The notes beneath the pieces are model-generated. The model was not told the origin of the DNA. It did no database searches and was given only the letters and a program-made list of their open reading frames with translations. The position numbers and the translations under genes are program-made. A DNA stretch of 64,000 nt from contig CP053155.1 in the NCBI GenBank assembly GCA_014607495.2, positions 11,470,001-11,534,000 of the forward strand. Direction: 5' to 3'. The stretch comes from Carposina sasakii. Taxonomy: Eukaryota; Arthropoda; Insecta; Lepidoptera; Carposinidae. Position 1 is the stretch's first letter; every line of letters starts with the position of its first letter. Positions 23,401-34,869 of this stretch are shown here, piece after piece.

Positions 23401-26400
23401 AAACTACAGAATCGTATGTAGAATGCACGCAAGATTATGGTGGGTAGTTGCAAATTACACAGCTATACAGGGTGTAACAAAAGACGTATCGGGTTTTTTC
23501 ATACCACTTCTCTTAACCAACATACCCCTTTTGGAACATCATGTATACGTAAACTCTAATTTATTTTACAACTAACCTTTTTGAATAAAAACGAGTACAA
23601 ACTGGCGCGACACGGGAATATAATCAGTGGGAAACTGAAAGCTAGCGACATTACGAAGCCCAGCTTGATGACATCACTGCCCATCGTTGGGCTTAGGCTC
23701 ATTAAAATGTTGCCTGCAACAGAAAAGTGTATTTACGAAGCAGCCGTATGTATTCTAACTTTTCCTCATCTTGAACTCATCAGCAGTATATTTCTGCATG
23801 AATATCAAAATTGTTTTTTTTCTTCTTATTTCTTAAGATATAGACCATAAAATAGCACGATTATTTATATTACATCATGGAAGCGAGATATAGCTATACA
23901 TATATACTGCTTATATGTTTCGCTTCCACAATAAAAATAATCTTAATCTAAAGAGTTACATAATAAAAAAGTACATGCTGAAATGTAAAGGTTTGATTGG
24001 TAAGCTAAGGTCAATAACTCATCATCTTCTTCCTGCCCTTATTCCATTATTTGTGGTCTCGGCGCAATATGGATTCTTTCGATACTGATAATGCCAAGGC
24101 TTTGGCATTTTTTAAAGCTGGATGCCTGCCTGAGGCCAATACAATTTTGAACATCCCTAAATCCTACTAACCTAATACAAAATATAGGTACATTATATTA
24201 TTTACGCCCGCGACTCCGTCCGCGTGGACTACAGAAAAAACAAAATGACGAAATTATCCGGGATAAAAAGTAGCCTATATGTTAAGCTGTCACAATATAT
24301 TCCTGAAAACTGCATCGAATTCGGTTTAGCCGTTTCTGAGATGAGCGTGCACAAACGCACAGACAAACAAAAAAAATTCAAAAAATCATTATTTTGGGTA
24401 CTATTGCGTTAATAAAGGTCTCCTATAATATTTTTTCTCATATACCTTCCATGTACAGACAGCGATCCGTTACATTTTTATTATACGTATAGATGTGCCT
24501 ACATCAAAAATGTTCTTACCTGATATATCTTGTGCACAAAAAGCGATGTACCCAAACAGTCCCAGAGTGAAGTAAACTCCCGTACAGATGTTGATCGCGT
24601 TCTTTGTCACCACATTCATTTTCTCCAGGGAGAGGTATGGGAGGGACTCAAATATTTCGAACAGCTGACTGTAAATAGAAAAATAATTTTATTATCTATG
24701 GTCAGGGCCGGATTTAGAGGTCCGGGGCCTCAGGGCAACAATGGAGCGTAGGCCCCCTTGCCCCAAATTATTTTCCAAATAAAATATAGATGATGATGAT
24801 GATGAATGGTTGATATTTAAGAATATAATCAAATAATCATGTATGTACAAAGTAGTGTAGGTAAATGTAAATGAGCCAAAAAAATATCAAAGGAAAAGAT
24901 GTTTACTAGTTGGAATTTGAAAGATTTTTTTTCCGAAATCTCTATTGTAATAGAGATTCGATTTCGATATTTTATTTGGGGCATTAACTCCGGTTGCCCT
25001 CCCCTAAATCCGGCCCTGTCTATGGTTTAGGCATAGCGCCCTCCGAGACGAAGGACCCGCTCTCATCATGTGTGTTACATGTCCAAAGTTAGCCGCTTTA
25101 TGCAATAAAATAAACGTATGTCCTTTCTCGGCTTCTAGGCTTACTTGTGTACCTAATTGCATTTAAATCGGTTTACTAGTTTTGGCATGAAAGCGCGACA
25201 TACCTACAGAGCTTATTTCGCATTTATAAAGAACTAGTGGACGCCCGCGACTCTGGTCCGCGTGGACAGGAAAAAAAAGAAAATGTAAAAATTTTCTGGG
25301 AAAAAGTATCCTATATGCTTTCTCAGTCTCTAAACTACCTGTGTACTAATTATTATTGCATTTAAATCTGTTCATTTGTTTTGGCGTGAAAGCGCGACAG
25401 ACACAAATAGTTACTTCCAACTATATAATATACGTAAGGATAAATAAAAATAAATCTATAGCATCCAGCTTAGTAAAAAACACTCACGTCTGACAGAAAA
25501 GCGCCATGCAGAATATAGGCACACACTGCAGCAAGCCCGAGGGCTTCCACAGCTCCAGCCGAGACTGCCAGTCACCTGCTATCAGCTGGGAAGCTGCTTC
25601 TGCTATCACCTACAAATGTTCTTCATTATTTACAGCCCTGGGAATTCCACTCTAGGACATAGTCTTCCCCCAACAACCTCCACTTCGACCGGTCGGAAGC
25701 AGCCTGCATCCAACCGACGCCCGTGACCTTGGCCAGGTGGTCCGTCCACATCGCGGGTGGCCTTCCCACGCTGCAAGGGTTCTTAACGTATTTATTTACC
25801 TACTTATTATAGTGGACCCCCGAGAGTCTGTCCGCGTGGACTGTACAAAAAATAATATGTCGAAATAATCCGGGACAAAATTATTTCAGATAAATCGGGT
25901 ATTTTTTCAGATAAAAAAGTAACCTATGTGCTTTCTCAGACTCTAGAGTTAGACTATATGTGTACCAAATTTCATTTCAATCGGTTCATTAGTTTTGGCG
26001 TGAAAGCGAGACAGTAGAGTTTCGCATTACCTATATTAGTAAGGATTAGAGATAATAAATTTAAAAAAACTTTCGCTGGTTGTCTACACTTGTTTTTGTA
26101 AAAACAAAATTTTGTAATGGGTCATGGCCACAAAGGCTACTTTGCTAGTAGGCTACTCTTCTTTTATACAACATATCCGTACCAATAGATTTATTTCATG
26201 TACCTACAGATTTTAATGTTGTAAAATTGTCACTTAGCTCGTGCCTCGGAAAGCACGTAAAACTGTTAGTCATGCGCCTGATCCCTTTCCGGTCGTGTCG
26301 GCTTTCCGTCCCATCGGACTACTCGCATGAGAGTGACGGAATAGAGAGTGCATCTGTGTTTGCGCATACACTTGTGCATTATAATATCTCCTGCATACCT

Positions 26401-28504
26401 GGCCAATCTCCGCAGAAATTGGTCGCCTTGGCCGAAATACGGTTGGAGATCACCTTTATATTAATAGGCTACTCTTTGGTTTAATATTAGTTTTATATGA
26501 ATATGCTACTCTAATCTTGTTTTATACAAGTTTTATATGACTACTACGACTACTACTACTATTCATATAAAACTTGTATAAAACAAGATTAGAGTAGCTA
26601 CACTTTTCTATTATACCACTTATATATATGAATGCAAAATTTTTCTTCTACACTACACATAAATTCTCATGCAACCAACCTTCAAAACCAGGCAAAAGTA
26701 AAACCCGATAGTAGCCGCGCTAACATTGCTCAGACTGTCCACATTCCGCAACAAGCCCAAGGGTAACACACACACCAGGGACACTATTACCATTATTGAT
26801 GTTCTGAAAACATAACACAATACAACATATCTTTATGGCTCTGAAGTTAGCCATATCACAACTAGTCCTCTCAAGCCTTATTTTAGAACTAGTGGACGCC
26901 CGCGACTCCGTCCGCGTGGACTACAGAAAAACGAAATGTCGAAATAAAAAGTAGCCTATATGTTTAGTGGGACCTATCACAATATATTCCCGAAAACTGC
27001 ATCGAAATCGGTTCAGCCGTTTCTGAAATTGGTGTGCACAAACGCACAGACAAATCGAAAAACAGACAAAAATTTCAGGTTCTATTGCGTTGATACAGGT
27101 CTCCTATAATATTTTATCTCATATATCTTCCATGTACAGATAGCGATCCGTTACATTTTATTATATGTATAGACTATACATATTTTACATTATCGGTTTT
27201 TCTGTTCCTCTATGTTGTTGTATGTTCTTCTATGCTGCTCTGGGAGTGAAAAATAATGTATAATACTACAGCTGCTTCTCTTCCCGGGCATACTGTACAA
27301 TTCAGTAGAGGGACAAGAGGGTCTTGGGTTTATGTAGACAATGGGCTGACCATCTGTCACTACTAACCGAACTTGTACATCTCAACTATACCCTCAAAAT
27401 TGGTCAGAAGTGGCACCATGTGGTTCAATCGGCCATTGGTGCTCTGCCTACCCCGTAAGGGATCAAGGCGTGATTATATGTATGTATGTATTTTCCTGTT
27501 CCCATGGGAATTTCTATTTAGAAATTCCAAAATCACCTTCCTACTTCATTTAGTTTTCTACAGTGCCTTTTCACTCATTTAACCACCACCATAAAATACA
27601 TAGGGATATTATTGAATGTCACATCACACAAGAGATCTCATTATTACACTAAAATTATTTTTTAAAATGAGATAGATGAAAAAGTATAAGGCAATTCCCT
27701 ATTATTACCACTTTACTATCTACCAAATTACTACTTTACACTTACCAACTATTTTACCTACCTAAGAATATCACTCTGGTTGATATTGAACATCTTGGAT
27801 ATAATCTGTGGTCCGAGATCACCAACAACCACAAAGTAGGCTATACAGGTGCCCATGAGGAACCCAATGATGCCCAGCTCAACTGCCAGCTTTCCCACTG
27901 GACCAAACACGTGAAATGCTGAAAAATTCAAAGGTAAACATTAATTAAGAATTGCAGTTACACAAGTACTACCTAATATATCACTTGCACACCGTTAACT
28001 TAGTTATACTTAACTCGCTTCCCAGCAATAATAGTAGAATTAAATAAATCTTTGAATACTTATCATAATCTAAACCGTATAAGTAGGTATGTGATTATAT
28101 TACCTAAAAATTCAAAATTCCTTCTCCTAGTGATTAAGGCTGACTTGAGCAAAAAGTAGCAGCATAATCTCGATATCAAACCCATAAAAAGAAGTATCAG
28201 TGTAGCTAGAAGTACTCCACACTGCAATAGAAAGAAGATAATGAATAAAAACACAAGTACAACAGTTTGGTTTATTGATTGTATTTGTTTATAACTACAT
28301 ATTTTACGTCATTCAAATTGCGTTTCAATGCGTATAAATTTCAGTTTCAAATTAAAGGTTTAGTGCCTTTACGAATAAATACCATACCATAGAACTGGGT
28401 ACCTGATTATAGGTACTTACTTGTTGAAAGCAAAATGGCATAGCCAGAATTCCGACACCTATAATACTATTAGCTAATGTAATTGATTGTCCTGTCGTCC
28501 CCAT
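17434..28504 (-). CDS. SLC38A10: SLC38A10-like sodium-coupled neutral amino acid transporter with long cytoplasmic tail
   Basis: Ten coding exons on the - strand, in order: 28504-28421, 28221-28104, 27918-27762, 26803-26680, 25609-25488, 24668-24520, 23713-23577, 22546-22313, 20284-20128, 18983-17434 (TAG). They join in one frame of 943 residues, all phases agreeing. The N-terminal ~430 residues carry about eleven hydrophobic segments. They start with the first SLC38-type helix (ANSIIGVGILAMPFCFQQ), then CGVLLATLILLFMG, GTCIAYFVVVGDLG, the IPIFCMALFCQTQ region and FPLIIFPCRASLYS. This is the amino acid/auxin permease fold; known SLC38A10 members show the same transporter plus a very long hydrophilic tail. 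The last exon encodes that ~515-residue tail: K/E-rich coiled coil (about 18480-18620), N/P/V-rich spacer, then a compact C-terminus with a conserved-looking CTEKSRLKPEDKQICD stretch. Two AATAAA signals on this strand (17367-17378) lie ~56 nt past the stop. Assignment to the family is strong; SLC38A10 rather than SLC38A11 rests on the tail and exon motifs. Confidence 0.9.
19654..20089. mobile_element. CAGGGTTCGAA hAT-like MITE, copy 2
   Basis: Same family as 3515-3897, with a shared interior such as the ATCAAACACTAAAATAAT and TTTGACGTCATAAAAAC stretches. Flanks CTTTCAGC / TTTTCAGC match at 7 of 8 bases. It sits in the last intron of the SLC38A10-like gene, ending 39 bp short of exon 20128-20284. 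Confidence 0.75.
20515..20790 (+). repeat. SINE-like repeat with LINE-type 3' end, copy 2 (most complete)
   Basis: From GCGGTGCCGGCAGAGTAG to GGAGGCCTACGTCCAGCAG and TGGACTACAATGGGCTGAAG. The 3' end is the same as the RTE-like LINE ends in this window, suggesting mobilisation by that LINE. Confidence 0.65.
20805..20955 (-). repeat. GACTCCGTCCGCG-type dispersed repeat, reverse copy
   Basis: Complement of the family seen at 24198, 25235, 25810, 26885, 44936 and 54952. Ends GGAGTCGCGGGCGTCCACTAG. Confidence 0.6.
21290..21400 (+). repeat. tRNA-derived SINE piece
   Basis: A-box-like TAGTGGTTATAGCGG and B-box GGTTCGATTCC in tRNA spacing, followed by a shared non-tRNA tail (AAAGAATTTTTTCCATTTTC). 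The same tail and B-box occur at about 2617-2685. No folded tRNA or anticodon arm is convincing. Confidence 0.6.
21580..21760 (+). repeat. Dispersed repeat with ATGTATGT tail, copy 1
   Basis: Contains ACCGAACTTGTACATCTC and CTCTGCCTACCCCGTAAGGG, ends in a TATGTATG microsatellite. A second near-full copy is at 27306-27490 and a fragment at 52029-52090. Confidence 0.6.
22806..23204. mobile_element. CAGGGTG...CACCCTG element
   Basis: TA-flanked inverted ends. Contains a tandemly doubled GATTCCGTAGTTTTCGGG (about 23144-23178). Related sequence without clear ends is at about 11535-11700. Confidence 0.55.
23230..23390 (+). mobile_element. RTE-like LINE 3' end (5'-truncated)
   Basis: Decayed coding of the reverse-transcriptase C-terminus (GWMQADSDRSEWRLLWEAYV, then HQWTSHG-stop) followed by a GATGATGATGATGA tail. 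Confidence 0.65.
24198..24470 (+). repeat. GACTCCGTCCGCG-type dispersed repeat
   Basis: Begins CGCCCGCGACTCCGTCCGCG, contains AAAAGTAGCCTATATGTTAAG and CGGTTTAGCCGTTTCTGAGA. Further + copies are at 25235-25440, 25810-26045, 26885-27170, 31441-31590, 44936-45135 and 54952-55185. Four lie in introns of the SLC38A10-like gene. Confidence 0.65.
24703..25018. mobile_element. hAT-type MITE with exact 8-bp target duplication, in an SLC38A10 intron
   Basis: A 316-bp element with inverted ends CAGGGCCGGATTTAG at both sides (15 bp perfect). The flanks TCTATGGT occur exactly at 24695-24702 and 25019-25026. There is no coding capacity. The left end lies 34 bp from the acceptor side of exon 24520-24668, so the insertion is very close to the branch-point zone of that intron. 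Confidence 0.85.
25634..25800 (-). mobile_element. RTE-like LINE 3' end, reverse copy
   Basis: Shares CGACCGGTCGGAAGCAGCC and CATCCAACCGACGCCCG with 32650-32890 and 59047-59208. Confidence 0.65.
26504..26600. repeat. Palindrome around a CTACGACTACTACTACT loop
   Basis: CTACTCTAATCTTGTTTTAT at the left pairs with its complement at the right. Arms ~40 bp, loop ~15 bp. Confidence 0.7.
27306..27490 (+). repeat. Dispersed repeat with ATGTATGT tail, copy 2
   Basis: Near-identical in order to 21580-21760, including GTACATCTCAACTATACCCT. Confidence 0.6.
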
Positions 28505-30805
28505 TGTATTTTGTATACTAATTTATTTAATTTTTAAACTAAATTCTCGGCGACAAATCTCATTCCACATCACAAAAATCTCGTTTGTTTTGACATTTTA
28601 TATATTTCATTTGACAAATGGCTGCTTGAGTTAGAGAAAATATTGGACCATACAACCATTATGAAGCTTCGTAAAATTACAGTAGTTTTTCGATGAGCCA
28701 CATCATCGTCAGAGAGTTGTTTCTGCAATAATCTGAATCAATCGACGTTTCCATTCATCATCGATATCATATACCATCCATATCATCAGAATACATTTTG
28801 CATTTAAAAATTAGGCTGTATGGGCTTAGTTCCCCATGCCTTTCCTTCGGGATAAACTAAAAAAAAAAATTAAGTTAGAGAAAGGTATTGGACCATACAA
28901 CCATTATGAAGCTTCGTAAAATTACAGTATTTTTTTTTTTTTTTTTGAATACATGATGATAGCCTGAAGGGGTCATCTGGCCAGATAAATTTGGTGTGCG
29001 CTGAAGGCGCACAGGAGAATGGTTTAAACCTACGCGACCAGTGCCACCCCAGAAACAGATCGGCTGGGGCTTTGTCTCTCGGGGGACTAAACAAAGGTTA
29101 TATGACTATTTGTAAAACACTGAATGGCTGGTAGGGTCGATGCCCAGCAGCGTCCATACTTTCGAAAATCTACCTACTAAGGGTTCCTGAAAAACCCAAC
29201 CGCTAAAGAACCCTCGAAACAACTGCGGTGGGGCTGTGTCGGCCAAACGAGTCAGATCAGGGCTGCCTACTTTGGTCAGTTACCTGTCTGGTGTGTGTGC
29301 AACCGTACCGTCCCCTCCGTTTTTTGACGCGGGGGCTGGGTTAAACTGGCCAGATACCAAGTCGTCCCGCACAGAATACGGGGTTGGTAGGTGATGGCTT
29401 TCACAAACGGAAGTAAAATTAACAGTAGTTTTTCAGAACATCATCGTCCAAAATCGAGTGGCGATAAACAGTCATGTATTTTCATTTAAAAACTAATGAA
29501 TATGGCATATTCAGTGTTTTATGGCTTTGGGACAGGAGATTTAATGAAGAGATGGACAGGAGTCTGACAACACTATGAAAGTTTCAGCCACTTCAGCCAG
29601 CCCATTCAGTCAATAGTTTAATACAATAGACGAATTTAATTTTACCATTTAAAATAGTTCCATGATAATCCTACCTTATAGGTAAGTATCAGTGCCGTAA
29701 ATAGGTCGGCGTCACCTGGTGTCACCAGTGCCGGCGTTCTCTTGGGGGCGCAAGAATGGCCACTTGGCTAGACCGGGTAATTTAAAAAGGGCGCAGTTAT
29801 ACCTATATAACATGTTCTCCATACTATTGAAGCTCGCACAGAGCGCAGAAAAGACTATTTAGCTACGACACTGATGTAAAAATAGGTACAACAGCCGAAG
29901 TGTTGTCTGCACAGAACACTATATGTTGGCTGTCACTAGCTATGGTCACTAGTCACTACACAGAGTAATGCAGTCGTAATTAGCTCGGTAAATTATATTC
30001 CATGGAGTAGGGATGTGTATTGATGCGTTATCCACCCACACATACCTATACAAACCATAGTAAGCTCGGCGCCTACCATAATACGGTATACGCAACAGCC
30101 TACGGTGCTTCAATCTGTGCACTGAGTATCTGTGCAGTGACAGCACTCCGTCCGTTGTTCTTTATACGTTCATGCTTATAGGGAAATAATGAAAAAAACG
30201 ACCAATTATATTTGTCTTAGTATTAGTTAGGTATATTATTGAATACATAGATAGATACTTAACTACCTATAAACATTCTTTGGTACTTATGGGTTCAAAA
30301 CGGTTTAATTTTGTTTTGAAAGTTAACATGATTTGATATAAATAGACATTCATAAAAATCACACTAATATTATTTATTTACCATCACAAACACTGAATTT
30401 TAATTGTGCTCTGCAAGCCTAGCATGACCTGCGAAACGAATTTTGTATAGAGACGATACGGTATCCACGATACGTGGTCATGCTAGGGGGGCTGGCAAAT
30501 AAATATGTACATAAATACATTATTAATGTAGAGAAGTTAATTATATTATGAAAAATTCTTGATTAATATTATTAGGGAGATTAATTTATTATACCTATAT
30601 CTTTCTGTGATCAATTTCAATAGGTACTACGACACTTATAAATAATTTATTTCGAGGTCCGTCCATATCTAACGAAAAAAGTTACGCGTAACGTCAGCAA
30701 AAGAGAAGAGACAAGAGTAATATTGATGAACACCAAAAAAAAATTCAACGTTGGCGGACTCGGGCCTTGGGTAATAAATTAAACTTTAAAGTTAGGCCTT
30801 GGAGG
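28505..30805. other. Transporter 5' flank and repeat-rich DNA
   Basis: Probable promoter and 5' UTR just above 28504. Then an ~80-bp direct duplication (28631 and 28875), a LINE 3' end (28930-29413), a CAGTGCCGTAAATA element (about 29691-29875) and a short AGCATGAC inverted element (30418-30494). No gene supported. Confidence 0.5.
28930..29413 (-). mobile_element. 5'-truncated non-LTR retrotransposon with poly(A) tail and target duplication
   Basis: The poly-T run at ~28930-28947 marks the 3' poly(A) tail of a reverse-strand insert. Flanks TAAAATTACAGTA (28917-28929) and TAAAATTAACAGTA (29414-29427) form a ~13-bp target duplication. The body lacks a recognisable reverse transcriptase. Confidence 0.7.
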
Positions 30806-33134
30806 CAAGGGCGGATCCAGCTTTGGCGTCAGGAGGGGGTCACATAGTCGTGGTCAAGAACTTATAATTTGATTTTTATAACAATAAATACAAGTAAAAA
30901 GTAGGTATTTTATTAATGTACATTCTTTACTTGAAAAACTTAACACATAACTTGTACATATACACGTACATATTGCCATCTTCTCTTGAAGACATCCAGA
31001 GAAGCACTATCACGCACGGAATGAGGCAGCCGAATTTATATTCCATAACCGTGGTGAATGATTTGTCATAACAGCTAGAGGTATGTCGAGGGGTATGACG
31101 CAAAACTCCACAAAGGTGGTACGACAAGGGTTTCTAACAGAGTCTAGCTAGACCGGCCCCCTGATTACGTAAACGCAATAGCAAAGCCGAAGCAAAGCGA
31201 TAGCAAAAATTTTTCAATATTCGCCTTGAAATGTCAAAGTTCCTTTGTAATTCATTTTACGTAATACGAATTTGACAAGCAATGAGCGATTTTTGTACAA
31301 TTTTCGCTATCGCTTTGCGTTTGCTAGTTAGGTAGGTAATAAGGGGGCAGGGCTGCCAGCAAATAAATCGCGGGAATACAGTTTGGTATCTAGAATTATA
31401 CGAAATTTGGTCGCATTATACATTAAAGTTATTTATGTACAACTAGCTGTTACCCGCGACTCCGTCCACGTGGACTGCAGAAAAACAGCCTATGTGTTAA
31501 TCCAGGGTGTCAGCTAACTCCATACAAAATTTTGTTAAAATCGCTCCATCCGTTTGTAGACATAAAAAAGTAAGAAACATACACATGTAATAAGTAGTCG
31601 ACGGAACTGAATGTGTTAAAAAATGTATAAAGAAAACATTATAGCGCGAGCGGAGCGAGCGCGATATTTTTAAGGGTTTTTTCGCAAACTGTTGCCATTT
31701 ATTTCTCGATAATGCATGCTCTATCGAGAATTTGTGACGATCGCTAATGCATCATGGTAATGCTGATGCAGCCATTTTTTACTATTAAAGTGAAGCAAAC
31801 GATAGGCCCCGTATTATTGTGAGGTAGGTATTATTATACAAAGAGCAGGATGCCGGAGTGTGAGGGTTGAAAAGGGCAGCGCTTCTACTGTTGAAGCTTC
31901 GATAGGATTTTGCATTAGATTTCTTTGTAAAAAATGGCATTTTTACGTGTATTCTCACAAGTATATTATCGACGGAAATTGCAGGCGAGATAGATGCGTT
32001 CTGGTTATTATGCGGCGATGCGTTCTGGTCTTTCTCACATGTGTTCTGGTCTGCGCATGAATTTGCCGATGCGTGCGTGCGTTGCTGTGTTAGGCTAGAA
32101 GCCCCGTATCATTGTTAGGTAGGTATGGCTGATGCGTATGTCCAGTTCACAGGGGTCACCACAGCCACTACGTCCCTAATACATAGAGCAGGATGCATTC
32201 AATTGTGGTTCTCTCCTGCATCCGCGGAGCAGGGCGGCTACATTTGGTCCACCAAATTTTTTGCCATTTTATAAATGGCGTAATTGCAAAACATTTCATT
32301 ATATCAAGTTAATCAGATTTCCCCTGACATAAATAGTGTCCGGGTTTTATAGATGGCAGCCTTCTGCGGGCGTCACATCTAAGTTTATCCTACTAGAAAC
32401 AACTTCGAGAAAAGCAAGAGACGAACTCACGTTCCATTTCATGGCGTATGCGTTTGTATCGTATTATACCTACGAAATGATCAAGGATACAATATACTGT
32501 CTGATTATACATATTTTGTATCCAATTATACGATCTGGCAGCCCTAAACTAGACGTTACGTAGTCGACAAGTGCGCGCAAGTGTGGCGCGGTAAAATTAA
32601 AATTTTTTGTTCGCCATCATACAAAGTTCATACATTTACAGCCCTGAAATTAATTAAATTTACAGCCCTGTAGTAAGTCCACTGTTGGACATAGGCTTTC
32701 CCCAACAACCTCCACTCCGACCGGTCGGAAGCAGCCTGCATCCAACCGACGCCCGCGACCTTGGCCAGGTCGTCCGTCCACCTCGCGGGTGGCCTTTCCA
32801 AGCTGCGCTTGCCGATACGTGGTATCCACTCTAACTTTCCGACTCATCGGCCATCAGTTCTTCGAGCTATGTGCTCATTGCCACTTCTTGCTGGACCTGA
32901 GCTATGTCGGTGATCTTTGTACAAAGTTATTACATTATATTAAATTAATTAAATATTGAAGGTACCTATGTAGTTACATAAAATATGTACGGTGACATTA
33001 TTAATGTAGAGAAGTTAATTATATTATGAAAAAATAATATTATTAGGGAGTTCAATTAGTGGTCCACCTAAGTCCTGGAACCAGCTCAGGGGGGGGTCAT
33101 GACCCCCATGACCCCCCCCCTGGATCCGCCGTTG
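30806..33134. mobile_element. Non-autonomous hAT-type element with 8-bp target duplication
   Basis: The ends read CAAGGGCGGATCC at 30806 and the complement of CAACGGCGGATCC ending at 33134, each followed inward by G/C-run sequence. The flanking 8 bp CTTGGAGG are identical at 30798-30805 and 33135-33142, the hallmark of hAT integration. The 2.3-kb body has no recognisable transposase. It contains a GACTCCGTCCACG-type repeat (31441-31590), a repeated block with AGAGCAGGATGC (31845 and 32180) and an antisense RTE LINE end (about 32650-32890). A 45-bp stretch near 30534 just outside recurs at 32999 inside. Confidence 0.75.
32650..32890 (-). mobile_element. RTE-like LINE 3' end, reverse copy (longest)
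   Basis: Complement encodes the reverse-transcriptase C-terminal region. Extends past the shared CGACCGGTCGG block into GACTCATCGGCCATCAGTTC. Nested inside the hAT-type element 30806-33134. Confidence 0.6.
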
Positions 33135-34869
33135 CTTGGAGGACCAAACATGGGTTCTTTCCAAAGCGTATTGGCTGCACCTGCATCTGAAGATGCTGCC
33201 AAAATATACAAATTTTTTAAATGATAGTATTAATAGACCTTAATTTGATTACATAGGTGCTTTATAAGTAAATATTGTATTGGTGGATAGGTAGAATAAG
33301 TGTAGGTTAAGACGAAGCTGACATTTTCGCTGTGCGATAAAAGCTTCAAAAAAATAAAGAGGAAAAAAAAAAACACTCAATCGATGATACATTACTTTTG
33401 CCTGTAGCAGAAGGTTAATAGAGCGTTAAATAGACGAACACCTGAAAATACGGCCAAAGACATATTATCTTCTATCAGATATGTACGGAACCCACCTTCT
33501 TATTATTCACCCATAATTTTATGCAATTATTTAGTACCTACTAAGACGAGAAATATATTACACCCTGTCACTAAAATAACTTAAAAACTACATAAAGAAA
33601 ACAATACATGGCACTGGTACCTAATAAAAATATAATAACAACGGGCGTATATCAACAGCGTAAAATGTTGAGACTAAAATAATTAAAATATAGCATTTAA
33701 CATAAAACCTTTCATAAATTATGTTTTACAACTAAATATAAAAACTAAACCAAACAAAACCAATACTATTATAAAATAGAAAATGATACATGCATGTACT
33801 TTTGCCACAAAACTAGAAAGTATAGCGGAGCTGTCAAAACTGAATTTGCAGGTACCTACGTCGACACCAAGCTCTAAATTCAATCCAAATTTATTAAGTT
33901 TATTCTATTACAGGCCACCGTCTCTTACATTACTCCAAAAATAACGAGATAGCGCATGTACCTACTCATTGGAAAAACAATAGGTACTTCAAAAATATTT
34001 AATTCGACAGTCATCTTAATTACGTTATACTATCCGGTAATGCTATTTTTACAGAAAGTAACACAGAATTAACTCTCAAACAACATTACAATCTTTACTT
34101 TAATAAACATTGCTGTAATGGCACAGTTTCCTATTTAACTAAACTTAATAATTACCTATTATAATTTTAATTAACCTATTTAAAATGGGATAAATAAATA
34201 AACTAAATCATTTAAATAACGTTCTTTGGCTAATTAACTAATTACATATTAACTAAGGGCAAGTCACAATTACTAGTATTTGGAAAATAATTATCACGCA
34301 TGGATTTGTAAACTTTTTGAGTCCACATTAAATAAGAACAACAATTTTTATACTGAATTTTAGCAAGGTGATATGACAATTACCTACTCGTACTACACAC
34401 ATCAAAATAAACACAATACATTAACTTTGTATGTACCAAGTCAATTCACATTACCTATAAATTTATTCCATGTAACTTGAATATTTAGTTACTGTTCCCA
34501 ACAGAATTTTCGGCTACTCCGAATAATAAGCCTATAACATACAGATTTTAATTTGAAAACAATTCTTTGGAATTTTTTATATAACATTAAAAAGGTAAAG
34601 TCACACCAAATATTTATTTTAAACGAGCCATACTCGTACTTAAATAATATACCTGAAAGTAGTGTATTTTGGTAATAGTAACTCTCATCTGACTGTCAGG
34701 AGATATTATTTCCTATAAATTAAGCGATAGTCGGTTTTATTTTGGCACATTGAGAGAAAACAATAGTATTGACGCTTATTGGTCCTTCGGGTCGGATAAC
34801 TTTTATTACAACTGGTGATTATAGGTACACTATTACTATCAAATAAAATATAGGCCGACTATATGTATA
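33135..34869. other. AT-rich intergenic DNA
   Basis: No coding frame, tandem array or paired inverted repeat that I can support. Confidence 0.5.

Noticed and set aside
26227..26484. 85-residue open frame as a small gene
   Set aside because: The sequence looks like a dispersed lepidopteran repeat, and there are no start, splice or polyadenylation features.
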